Source: an uncultured Shewanella sp.
Lineage (GTDB): Bacteria > Pseudomonadota > Gammaproteobacteria > Enterobacterales > Shewanellaceae
DNA: 64,000 nt
Direction of reading: 5' to 3'
Assembly (NCBI RefSeq): GCF_947501665.1
Contig: NZ_CANMWS010000025.1
Span: forward strand, 1 to 64,000
Shown: piece after piece, positions 41,726-49,976 of the stretch
Numbering within the stretch: position 1 is the stretch's first letter
How the letters are laid out: each line of letters starts with the position of its first letter
Program-made: the position numbers and the translations under genes
Notes under the pieces: model-generated
The model's database searches: none
Told to the model about the DNA's origin: nothing
The model's input: only the letters and a program-made list of their open reading frames with translations

Positions 41726-44700
41726 TTAAACTTCCTTTTCTGTCGATGTGTTGCAGGTCAAGTCAATGGACTCGACATAATCACTGAGGGTTTTAAGCGG
41801 TCCTGATTGGTATAAGCTTAATAGTGGTGACACGAGTGTTTGGCTAATGTGGCCAAAAGTGTCTTCTCCAAAGTCCTCTGGAAACTGATATAGCCTGTGA
41901 AAGTGAGGATCATTGGCATCGCCAAATTGCGTTTGCTCATCGAGCCATTGTTTTTTGGCGGCGCCGAGTTTATCAACATGTTCACCTTGGGCTTCCGTAT
42001 AGGCATAGGAGGTATTGGGAATAAAAGCGAGTGGTTGCTGTTGACCTAAGTAAAAATACCTTATCCAAGTATGTAATTGCAACGTTGCTTGCGCTGCCGT
42101 TAAACGGTCAAACGCATGGAAGTTACCGGCATCGAGTAAGTAACTGGGGCGATTTTTTCCCATGGCATTGAGGCATAAATGTCTGAGGTAGACACGAATG
42201 AGATCTTTGGCTTTGGCCGTTCCAGGGCGGTAATTGACTAATCCTTTGGGATGCATATCATCAATGCGGCCGGTTAACGTGAGGCCAAGCGGCTCAAACG
42301 TGAGCTGTATGTCACAATGCTGTTTATCTGTTTGCTCTGACGTACCGCTTAGATAGTGAATTCTGTCAATGAGCGGTAACAGATCTTTTTGATATTCATT
42401 GAGTAATAAAGTATCAAAGGGGGATAACGGTAAATCGCCACTGGCTTGCAATTTATGGTAAAACTTGGGATCCGGCTGGCTGAGGTCTTTTTTGAGGGTA
42501 TCTTCAAGAATGATGGTTTGTAATTTATGCCTCTCAAGGCTATTTAATGAAAATGGCTCATCATTATGATCCATTTGTATATTGAGGTGTAAGTCGACTT
42601 TTAAGCTACGTTTAAAGAAATATTGTGCTGGATTGCGGTAAAACCGAATGAGAGCCGATAAGTCTAAGCTGTCTAACTCAGCCTCTTGCCTATGAAGGTT
42701 GGGCTGAGCAATAGAGGCATGCTCAGAGATAGGTTCAAGATCTTTAAGATTCGTTTGCATGTTTTTGCCAATAAAAGAGTGATAAAGTGACGAAATGACT
42801 TCACTCTCGTTTGACTCTGCATCTTTTTGATTGTCATCATGATGGCTGGGCGCCGTATGAGGGCACCACTGGGCTGCATAGCTTTGCTGCAGTGGGTAGC
42901 CGTTTTTATCAGTGCTTGATTGATACAATGTTTGATCAAAAGGTTGTAAAGGCATTTTTTGTAATAACTGCTGTGCTATAGTTTGCTCAACCTGACTGAT
43001 GTCAGTTTGAGCAGCATCTTGGCAATGATAGGCTTCTGGTAAATAGCAAAGCTGGCAATACTCAAGCAGTTCGGACACCAACATCGATGGAATACGCTCA
43101 GAGTTATCACGATCGCTGTGGCCAATGTAACTGATATACAATTGTTCTCTTGCAGACAATAGGGCTTCTAAAAATAAATACCTGTCATCAAGCCTTCGAG
43201 AGCGGTCGCCTTTACGGGCGCCAAAATGTGCGACTAAGTCAAAACCAACAGGATATTGAATTCTGGGGTAAATACCGTCGTTCATGCCCAATAAACAGAC
43301 CACTTTAAAGGGAATGGAGCGCATTGGCATTAACGTACAAAAGTTAATGCTGCCCGCAAGGTAGCGCTGACCGACTCGAGATTCCGATAAGGTTTGTTTG
43401 AACCAAGCATGCAAGACTTCAATATTGATGGCTTGTTGATGTTGAGCGTCGGTGAGTTCTGTGGTGAGTTTGCATAAAGCATCGCGCACGGTTTGCAGTT
43501 GCTCTCGTTCATCTTCATCCACATCATAGAAATCATTTAGCATCGCATCAAGTTGTGCTTGTCTTTGGGGGATGGGGGTTGCGTTGGCCAGTAACGATTG
43601 GTGGGTATCGATGGTTTCGATGAAATTAAGCAACTTACCTAATGCCTGTGCTGATTGCCCCTCGATACCTTCAACGGCCAAGGTGTCATGATATAAAGGA
43701 GAGGCGTCGCTAAAGGCATAGCCTAATAGCAAACGTTTAATGCCAAAAGCCCAAGAATTTTGATTAAATGGCGGTAAATCTTGTTTCATTCGGCTTTTTT
43801 CATCGCGCCCCCAGCGAACATTAGCTTGCTCTAACCATTGCCTGATCAGGCTTAAGTCATCATTATCGAGTCCAAAACGCCTTAAGACAGCCGGCACCTC
43901 TAAAATACCTAAAATATCCGTTAATGCGAACCGGCTTTGATTAATATTCAATAGATGTAAGAAACTGTTTATTAAAGGTGATTCTTGAGCTGCACCTCTA
44001 TCTGCTATGGCGTAATGGAGGTAATGTGCTCCTTGTTTGGCCGCAAAAACAGCATCAATATAGGGGGCATACGCGGCCACATCGGGCATCATGATGACGA
44101 TATCTTTCGGTGATAACTCAGGGTTGGTGCTCAGCATCTCGAGTAAATGATCGTGTAAGGTTTCAATTTCTCTTAATGGACTGTGGCAACTTCGTAGAGT
44201 GATTGAGCTATCATCCTGTTTTAATTGACGTCTGCCTTTGAGGCTTAAATACAAACTGGCATCAGGCCCTAAACTTTGGCCGCGAGTTTCAAGGTTTAAA
44301 ATATCAGATTGTACACCTGCGAGCAGTGAACCTTGATCTTGGTTGGCCTTGGAAGAATCTAGCGTGAGTGGATCAATAAAGCAGTCAAAATTAAATTGGG
44401 TATGACTTTCAGGCAGAGAGAGGATCAGATCAAGCAGTTCACGGCCCATTTTTCCGTTATTGGCTAAGAGGGGATTACCGACTTCAAGTTTATCTTCCCA
44501 TAAAGAATCGAGTTGCTTTTTCCCTGTGTACTCAAGTGCCATTCTTGCACGTAATTTAGGATCGATAATATCGCCCCAATAGTGTTGGCAAGGACTTAGG
44601 CTCAGCATGACCACATCAATCCGTTTCGCTAAATGATAAATGACGTCTAAGGTTTGTGGTGCCATAGAAGAAATACCAAAGACAAATAATCGTTTGGGTA

Positions 44701-45385
44701 AGGCGGATAAGTCGGACTGAGGATCATCAAGTGCTGCAAAAAGTGCTTGATGTAAATTAGCTCTGTGATATTGACTCTGTTGTAAGTCATTGGCATTGAA
44801 ATCAATCAGCTCACGCCATAATTCTGGTTGCCATCTTTGTTCTTCACTGAGTGTTATTGGGTGTTCATTTTGCTCCCACGCGGCAATCCAATCTGGGCGA
44901 TAGACCAAGTATTGATCGAAAATATCGGCGATACGTCCAGACAGTTGATAGAGCTTTAGTGGGTGCTGATAACCATCAAGTGAGTGAAGCTCAATAAACT
45001 GCTCAGTATGTTCTGTCTCAGAGGTTTGCGTTTGCACTAAGTAATCGTTAAGTGGCTTAAAGGTTTCGCGGTTTAATAAACGGGGCAGTAAATTCATGAG
45101 CTTCCATGTCATGGCCGCTTTGGTAAACGCATTTTCTTTAGGTACATCAACTAGCAAAGTGTGACATAACTGCCAAATAAAACTTGAAGGTAGGGGAAAT
45201 TCTAATACGGCGGCAATATTATTGTGTTTCGCAATTTCTAATCGCAACCAAGTCGACATTCCTGGGCTTTGCACTAATATATGCTCAGGTTGCAGGCAAG
45301 ACATTCCGGGAAGGGGGCTTGCAAGCTCTGTGGCCAATTGTTTAGAAAGGGCTTCCATCATGTTAGATTGGATCAAATAGAGCAT
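41726..45385 (-). CDS. recC: Exodeoxyribonuclease V gamma subunit RecC
   Basis: A 1219-residue subunit that splits DNA strands and recognises Chi. The N-terminus (MLYLIQSN, then EHILVQSPGMSTWLRLEIAK) and the region VVCLLGMNDGIYPRIQYPVG, followed by RKGDRSRRLDDRYLFLEAL, match the family. The operon order recC-recB-recD without ptrA is typical of Shewanella and Vibrio. The upstream 519 bases hold a MITE-like element and hairpins but no gene. Confidence 0.95.
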   Translation of the reverse strand: MLYLIQSNMMEALSKQLATELASPLPGMSCLQPEHILVQSPGMSTWLRLEIAKHNNIAAVLEFPLPSSFIWQLCHTLLVDVPKENAFTKAAMTWKLMNLLPRLLNRETFKPLNDYLVQTQTSETEHTEQFIELHSLDGYQHPLKLYQLSGRIADIFDQYLVYRPDWIAAWEQNEHPITLSEEQRWQPELWRELIDFNANDLQQSQYHRANLHQALFAALDDPQSDLSALPKRLFVFGISSMAPQTLDVIYHLAKRIDVVMLSLSPCQHYWGDIIDPKLRARMALEYTGKKQLDSLWEDKLEVGNPLLANNGKMGRELLDLILSLPESHTQFNFDCFIDPLTLDSSKANQDQGSLLAGVQSDILNLETRGQSLGPDASLYLSLKGRRQLKQDDSSITLRSCHSPLREIETLHDHLLEMLSTNPELSPKDIVIMMPDVAAYAPYIDAVFAAKQGAHYLHYAIADRGAAQESPLINSFLHLLNINQSRFALTDILGILEVPAVLRRFGLDNDDLSLIRQWLEQANVRWGRDEKSRMKQDLPPFNQNSWAFGIKRLLLGYAFSDASPLYHDTLAVEGIEGQSAQALGKLLNFIETIDTHQSLLANATPIPQRQAQLDAMLNDFYDVDEDEREQLQTVRDALCKLTTELTDAQHQQAINIEVLHAWFKQTLSESRVGQRYLAGSINFCTLMPMRSIPFKVVCLLGMNDGIYPRIQYPVGFDLVAHFGARKGDRSRRLDDRYLFLEALLSAREQLYISYIGHSDRDNSERIPSMLVSELLEYCQLCYLPEAYHCQDAAQTDISQVEQTIAQQLLQKMPLQPFDQTLYQSSTDKNGYPLQQSYAAQWCPHTAPSHHDDNQKDAESNESEVISSLYHSFIGKNMQTNLKDLEPISEHASIAQPNLHRQEAELDSLDLSALIRFYRNPAQYFFKRSLKVDLHLNIQMDHNDEPFSLNSLERHKLQTIILEDTLKKDLSQPDPKFYHKLQASGDLPLSPFDTLLLNEYQKDLLPLIDRIHYLSGTSEQTDKQHCDIQLTFEPLGLTLTGRIDDMHPKGLVNYRPGTAKAKDLIRVYLRHLCLNAMGKNRPSYLLDAGNFHAFDRLTAAQATLQLHTWIRYFYLGQQQPLAFIPNTSYAYTEAQGEHVDKLGAAKKQWLDEQTQFGDANDPHFHRLYQFPEDFGEDTFGHISQTLVSPLLSLYQSGPLKTLSDYVESIDLTCNTSTEKEV

Positions 45386-45505
45386 GGGGGAGTGAGGCCT
45401 TGGTGTACGAGAAAAAGAGATACTCTATTTTATACTGAAATGCCGTTCAATTGTCTCGACTTTTATGTCATTTGATGAGCAAATCCATTAATTGCCGGTG
45501 TATAT

Positions 45506-45733
45506 CACCTGAATTCGGAATAATGAGTGTCATAAAATATAAATAATTCATTTAAATTTAATAACTTAATGCCATTATAACGATTCTTTTCTTTTTCATT
45601 TGACTCAATACAGTTACTTTTGTCTATATCAAGGCGGGATCTCGTGTCTAATAGCAGGCAATTAGTCGAAAAAACAACACAGAGAGGGGGGAAAAATAGC
45701 ACTATGTAGGCACAGCTTATCCTGAGTTCAAGT
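45506..45733. repeat. MITE-like element with CTGAACTCAG-type terminal inverted repeats (copy B)
   Basis: The left end (45506-45532, CCTGAATTCGGAATAATGAG) is mirrored by the right end (45709-45733, which reads CTTGAACTCAGGATAAGCTG on the minus strand). The 228-base body is AT-rich and differs from copy A internally, so only the ends are conserved. An open frame across it on the minus strand is not convincing as a gene. Confidence 0.6.
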
Positions 45734-45836
45734 GACATCGCTAAATCAATATAAAATGACATACTCAGCAGGAATGAAAAGCGATGTAGGTAAGGCGAAT
45801 AGTTGCAATACGTTAGGGCGTTATTCGCCACTATCC

Positions 45837-45860
45837 ACCGCAGTTTGATGAAACTGCGGT
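45837..45860. terminator. Hairpin downstream of the TonB-C-like lipoprotein gene
   Basis: A 10-bp stem (ACCGCAGTTT at 45837-45846 and its complement at 45851-45860) around GATG lies 45 bases after the stop of the minus-strand lipoprotein gene. Confidence 0.5.
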
Positions 45861-45904
45861 TTAATGTAACGGCTTTGTTCTCGATGGGCTGATTAAGTCT
45901 TCGT

Positions 45905-46288
45905 TTACTGTTGTGCGTAGACTGAAGAGTAAGGTTGTAAAGTGGCATAATTAAAATCAAGATTCATCATGAGTCTTTCGTTTGCTTCAATATGGCCGGT
46001 AGTGACGAATTGACATGAGGAATAGGTGGAAAGCGCGATATCCTCAAAATAGCCTTTGGGATTGGAGTCTATTACTTCCATTTCTATTGGAAAACCATCG
46101 TTATTTAAAGAATAGGCTAATAAAACCCAGCCTTTGACTTGTTCTTTAATGGCTTGTTCAGGAATAGCCTGACGATGATCGCAATTAATAGGAGAGGCTT
46201 TAGCAATAATGTTTGGGGCATCTCTTGGATCAGTACAGACACAAGCTGACAGTCCAAGTGCGCCAAATAATAGAACGAGGTACTTCAT
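45905..46288 (-). CDS. Small lipoprotein with TonB C-terminal-like domain
   Basis: A 127-residue lipoprotein (MKYLVLLFGALGLSAC, Cys16). The mature region QAIKEQVKGWVLLAYSLNND, then GFPIEMEVIDSNPKGYFEDIA, follows the TonB C-terminal pattern (P-x-A-x-x-x-x-x-GWV and VIDSNPxGxFE). A free-standing TonB-C lipoprotein cannot energise transport and is more likely a structural envelope protein. AAGGAGA lies seven bases before the ATG at 46288, which rules out an upstream ATG. The 393-base space to the next gene shows nothing else. Confidence 0.7.
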   Translation of the reverse strand: MKYLVLLFGALGLSACVCTDPRDAPNIIAKASPINCDHRQAIPEQAIKEQVKGWVLLAYSLNNDGFPIEMEVIDSNPKGYFEDIALSTYSSCQFVTTGHIEANERLMMNLDFNYATLQPYSSVYAQQ

Positions 46289-46681
46289 CAAACTCTCCTT
46301 AAACATTGGCGATAACAATGATGATTGTTAACTTGCTTCGCTTCCATATTGCTGAACATTTAGGTACTAAATGAGTTGCAAGTCAATGCTGTCTACACAT
46401 TAAATGTTACTTTAAAGTAAATTTCAAGTTGTTTTTTATTTTATAGGCTCAGGAACTAGCCAATCAAATACCGCTATGGCGGTGTGATGGTTAATATTGT
46501 TTATCAAATTCTCTATTCTTTATTTTAGTCTTTTTAACTTTTGATTCACATGTCAGTATGCTTTATTCAGTATTTATTAAAATAAGTTAATGATTTTTTT
46601 GTTAACGATTAATCCATATTTTGTAATGAGTATTGAGCATTTAGCCTCTCAAATCGATCGTGATATTAAAGGATAAAATTA

Positions 46682-47698
46682 ATGAAAAAGTATTTTGTTA
46701 TCGCTATTCTTTCCATGCTGAGTCACAGTGCATTTGCATTGTGTTGGGATTATAAATTCACCCCTATGGGCACTAAAAGTACTAAAGGCTACGATTATCA
46801 AGAAGCAGGAGCCCCCACTTATAATGATGCGCAAACAGGGCAGTTTAATGTTGTCACATACAATGTGGATGGATTTCCAAATTGTATTGGTGGCAATACC
46901 AAAAGTGATTTTAAAGATCTACTCTCGCAATTGAATACAGCCAGTTATGACATTGTTTTATTACAAGAAGTGTTTAGTCCTGATAAGCATGATTTTCTCA
47001 AGGATGAAGATCGTATCGAAGTGACACATTATCCGTACCGCTCTAAGCATTGGAGGGGGGGAATAATTTCTTATGGTGACGGATTACTCCGTCTTTCTAA
47101 ATTCCCCTTTGATATGAACCAGCGGGATGATGATGATTATTCATTAGCCAACTTTGAATCTGAAGAATTTATTTCATGCCATGGCGATTTAACGGACGGT
47201 AATCCTGATTGCTTAACTGAAAAAGGGTTTACAGTGGCTAAGATGGAGATCAATGAAGGCTTTGAAGTGCACGTATATAATACCCATATGGATGCGGGGC
47301 GCAGTGATGATGATATGGAAGCAAGACGAGGACAGATGCAGCAATTAGCTGACTTTATCAGTGCGTATTCGAGCCATGCTAGCATTGTGTTGGCTGGGGA
47401 TTTTAATATGAAATGGGCCGATCATTCCCAGTCGAATGCACATTTAGACATTTGGGAGGATTTTTTATCGCAAACGGGGATACGTTTGGCTTGCCAAGAT
47501 TTGATAGAAGAGGGGGATGATAACATTGCTAACTGCAGTGAAGATGCGCGGGCGAATACCGATCAAATTGGCTATGCAAATCGCAGTGAGACTCATACAT
47601 TAACCTTAAGTGATTATCATGAACTTACTCAGTTTACTGAGCTGAGTGATCATGAGCCAATGTATGCGTCTTTTACTTGGGTCAAAAATGTTGATTAA
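46682..47698 (+). CDS. Secreted endonuclease/exonuclease/phosphatase-fold hydrolase
   Basis: A 338-residue exported enzyme (Sec signal, cleavage after HSAFA). The EEP fold motifs are complete: VVTYNVDGFPN, DIVLLQEVF, VYNTHMDAG, VLAGDFNMKW and ELSDHEPMYASF, giving the metal-binding Glu, catalytic Asp-His and substrate Asn residues. Neutral sphingomyelinases, phospholipases C and extracellular DNases share this fold; the extra cysteine pairs (CHG and DCL, CQD and NCS) suggest disulfides. The substrate cannot be told. Confidence 0.82.
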   Translation: MKKYFVIAILSMLSHSAFALCWDYKFTPMGTKSTKGYDYQEAGAPTYNDAQTGQFNVVTYNVDGFPNCIGGNTKSDFKDLLSQLNTASYDIVLLQEVFSPDKHDFLKDEDRIEVTHYPYRSKHWRGGIISYGDGLLRLSKFPFDMNQRDDDDYSLANFESEEFISCHGDLTDGNPDCLTEKGFTVAKMEINEGFEVHVYNTHMDAGRSDDDMEARRGQMQQLADFISAYSSHASIVLAGDFNMKWADHSQSNAHLDIWEDFLSQTGIRLACQDLIEEGDDNIANCSEDARANTDQIGYANRSETHTLTLSDYHELTQFTELSDHEPMYASFTWVKNVD

Positions 47699-47851
47699 CT
47701 GTCTGTGAAATAGAATGCCTGAGGTGAGTCAATTTACCGTGTTTCAGGTATTATTATTGATGAAAACTGACAGACTGAAAGAACACAGGGGATAAATAAA
47801 TTTATTGTGGTACAATTTTGCTACTCTTGAGTTATTCCAAAGTCATTAAAG

Positions 47852-49093
47852 ATGCTGAAAATTTCAATGCATAACCTGTTTTCGTTTAAAAAATTAGCAC
47901 AGACATTCATCACGAAATTACCTACTTTACTGTTAACCAGTCTCATTCTTTTTTCTGCGACTTTATCAGCTGCTGAAGTGACTCAATTGGATGAGAGTCT
48001 GGTTCGCGTGGATAATCGCTCTACGGCGCAGCGAAACGAAGGGATTAAAAAGGCCTTTGATAATGTTGTGCTAAAAAATTCTGGGTTACAAAGTGCGCTT
48101 AAAAACCCTTTAGTGATGGCAAAGCATAATAATCCCAATGCCTTGATGACTCAGTATGGTTATCAAGAAAAAGAGGGACAATTATACCTAAAAGTGAATT
48201 TTGATAACCGCCGCATTGTGGACTTACTCAGACAAGCGAATTTACCTGTGTGGGGTAAGCAGCGTCCCTTGACATTAATTTGGTTAGTCAGTGATGATGA
48301 AATGGACCAACGCCAGATTATGAGCGATGGTTCCAGTAGCCAAGTAAAACAAGATTTCTCACGTCAAGCGAGTAATCGTGGTATGCCCTTTCTATTTCCT
48401 TTGATGGACCTTGATGACTCTATGCGCATTAGTGTCAGTGATGTCAGAGGGATGTTTGTGGATACGATTGCAAAGGCTTCTCGGCGTTATCAAGCCGACT
48501 TTTTTATTATGGCATCGATACAAAGTAATGGTAACAGTGTGAACTATGCACTTAGTCTTTACCCTAAAACGGTTGATGCAGCCTCAAGTGCGCCATTGTT
48601 GTCGATGAACAGTGATGCGCAAAATGTTAACTTGGCTATCAGTGCGATGATGGCGAAAATCAGTGAATATTATGTGGATCAATATGCGACTGTGGACTCT
48701 GGAACACAATTAACCACTCAAGTGACGTTCTCAGGTGTTAATAATATTAATCAACTGGTGGCGCTTGAGCACTATATTGGACAATTAAGAGCCATAAAGT
48801 CAGCACAACTGGTTAAAATGAAAGGGGACACTATTACTTATGACTTCTCCCTGTTTAGTACCCAAGCTGATTTATTTCGTGTCATGGATTTAGAGCCAAG
48901 GCTGACGCCTCTTTCTAAGGCTGCGGAACCTCAACTGGCGGCGGCAAGTTCTACCGCTAATAATACGACGGGTAGCATGAATGATGATGTACCAGCGTCA
49001 AATACCATGAGGAGAGGGATAGAGATGCCTACTGAGAGCCTGAAACCTTTTTCTGTACCGACTGCGACGATTTATCAATGGAAAGGACATTAG
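47852..49093 (+). CDS. DUF2066 family exported protein
   Basis: A 413-residue protein with an N-terminal signal (LPTLLLTSLILFSATLSAAE). The DUF2066 region includes RSTAQRNEGIKKAFDNVVLK, MTQYGYQEKEGQLYLKVNFD and LRQANLPVWGKQRPLTLIWL. It regularly precedes hda in Shewanella and Vibrio-type genomes, with no known biochemical role. The first ATG at 47852 has no obvious ribosome site, and an ATG at 47867 is an alternative. Confidence 0.85.
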   Translation: MLKISMHNLFSFKKLAQTFITKLPTLLLTSLILFSATLSAAEVTQLDESLVRVDNRSTAQRNEGIKKAFDNVVLKNSGLQSALKNPLVMAKHNNPNALMTQYGYQEKEGQLYLKVNFDNRRIVDLLRQANLPVWGKQRPLTLIWLVSDDEMDQRQIMSDGSSSQVKQDFSRQASNRGMPFLFPLMDLDDSMRISVSDVRGMFVDTIAKASRRYQADFFIMASIQSNGNSVNYALSLYPKTVDAASSAPLLSMNSDAQNVNLAISAMMAKISEYYVDQYATVDSGTQLTTQVTFSGVNNINQLVALEHYIGQLRAIKSAQLVKMKGDTITYDFSLFSTQADLFRVMDLEPRLTPLSKAAEPQLAAASSTANNTTGSMNDDVPASNTMRRGIEMPTESLKPFSVPTATIYQWKGH

Positions 49094-49152
49094 TCTCCGT
49101 GCATGTTAACATAGAGGCAGTAAATATTATTAACGTATTGAGACTTATCTGA

Positions 49153-49863
49153 GTGAAGTCAAGTTCGCCTTTACAATTATCATTGCCTGTATCTCTGCCT
49201 GATGATGAAACGTTTCACAGTTATTATCCGGCTGCTGGTAATGATGAACTCATTCAATGCTTGCAAGATTGTGCCCAAGGAAAAGCAAAACAAGCCGTTT
49301 TTGTGTGGGGACCAGAAAAATCAGGCCGCACCCATTTAATGCATGCTGCTTGTGCTCAGGCTAATGATTTAGGCCGCAGTAGTTTTTATATTCCGTTAGG
49401 CATACATGCCAGCATTTCTACTGCTTTATTAGAAGGCTTAGAGAATATTGATTTGGTTTGTATCGATGATGTGGATGCCATTGCAGGCCATCCACTTTGG
49501 GAAGAAGCTATTTTTGATCTTTATAACAGGCTGATTGAGCAAGCTCACAGTGCCTTGATTGTGAGTGCAAAAGTATCACCGACTGACTCAGGTTTTGTTC
49601 TCCCTGATTTAGTGTCACGCATGCAATGGGGATTGAACTATCAATTACAGCCTATGGCAGATGAAGAGAAACTTGCCGCATTGCAAAGACGCTCGGCCAT
49701 GCGAGGCTTACAGTTACCAGATGATGTTGGGCGATTTTTATTGAACCGTTTAGCGCGAGATCTGAGAACCTTATTTGACGTACTCGATAGACTCGATAAA
49801 GCCTCACTCATCCACCAAAGAAAATTGACCATTCCTTTCGTCAAAGAGATGCTGCGCTTATAG
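49153..49863 (+). CDS. hda: DnaA regulatory inactivator Hda
   Basis: A 236-residue AAA+ protein that, with the sliding clamp, triggers ATP hydrolysis on DnaA and prevents re-initiation. The N-terminal clamp-binding QLSLPVSLPDDETF matches E. coli Hda. Walker A is degenerate as in the family (WGPEKSGRTHLMHAA) and the Walker B-like region is LVCIDDVDAI. The GTG start is inferred from the family N-terminus. It follows DUF2066 by 59 bases. Confidence 0.95.
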   Translation: MKSSSPLQLSLPVSLPDDETFHSYYPAAGNDELIQCLQDCAQGKAKQAVFVWGPEKSGRTHLMHAACAQANDLGRSSFYIPLGIHASISTALLEGLENIDLVCIDDVDAIAGHPLWEEAIFDLYNRLIEQAHSALIVSAKVSPTDSGFVLPDLVSRMQWGLNYQLQPMADEEKLAALQRRSAMRGLQLPDDVGRFLLNRLARDLRTLFDVLDRLDKASLIHQRKLTIPFVKEMLRL

Positions 49864-49880
49864 TGGCTTCAAGGTTGTTT

Positions 49881-49900
49881 GACACTCATTAACCTGAATT
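49881..49900 (-). repeat. Solo end of the CTGAACTCAG repeat family, after hda
   Basis: GACACTCATTAACCTGAATT is the reverse of the conserved end AATTCAGGTTAATGAGTGTC. No partner end lies nearby. It directly precedes the terminator at 49911. Confidence 0.5.
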
Positions 49901-49910
49901 TGCGTGAACC

Positions 49911-49941
49911 AAAAAGCCCATTAGAAAATCATGGGCTTTTT
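49911..49941. terminator. Bidirectional terminator between hda and the metallopeptidase-like gene
   Basis: An 11-bp stem AAAAAGCCCAT (49911-49921) and its complement (49931-49941) end in T5, and the plus strand continues into a second T run. Confidence 0.88.
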
Positions 49942-49976
49942 GTCTTTTTGATTGAAATAACGAGGGAAGTCAATGA

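Noticed and set aside
45505..45960. Minus-strand frame of 151 codons upstream of recC
   Set aside because: It spans a MITE-like repeat and two hairpins, has no ribosome site and no coding-like composition, and overlaps the supported lipoprotein gene.
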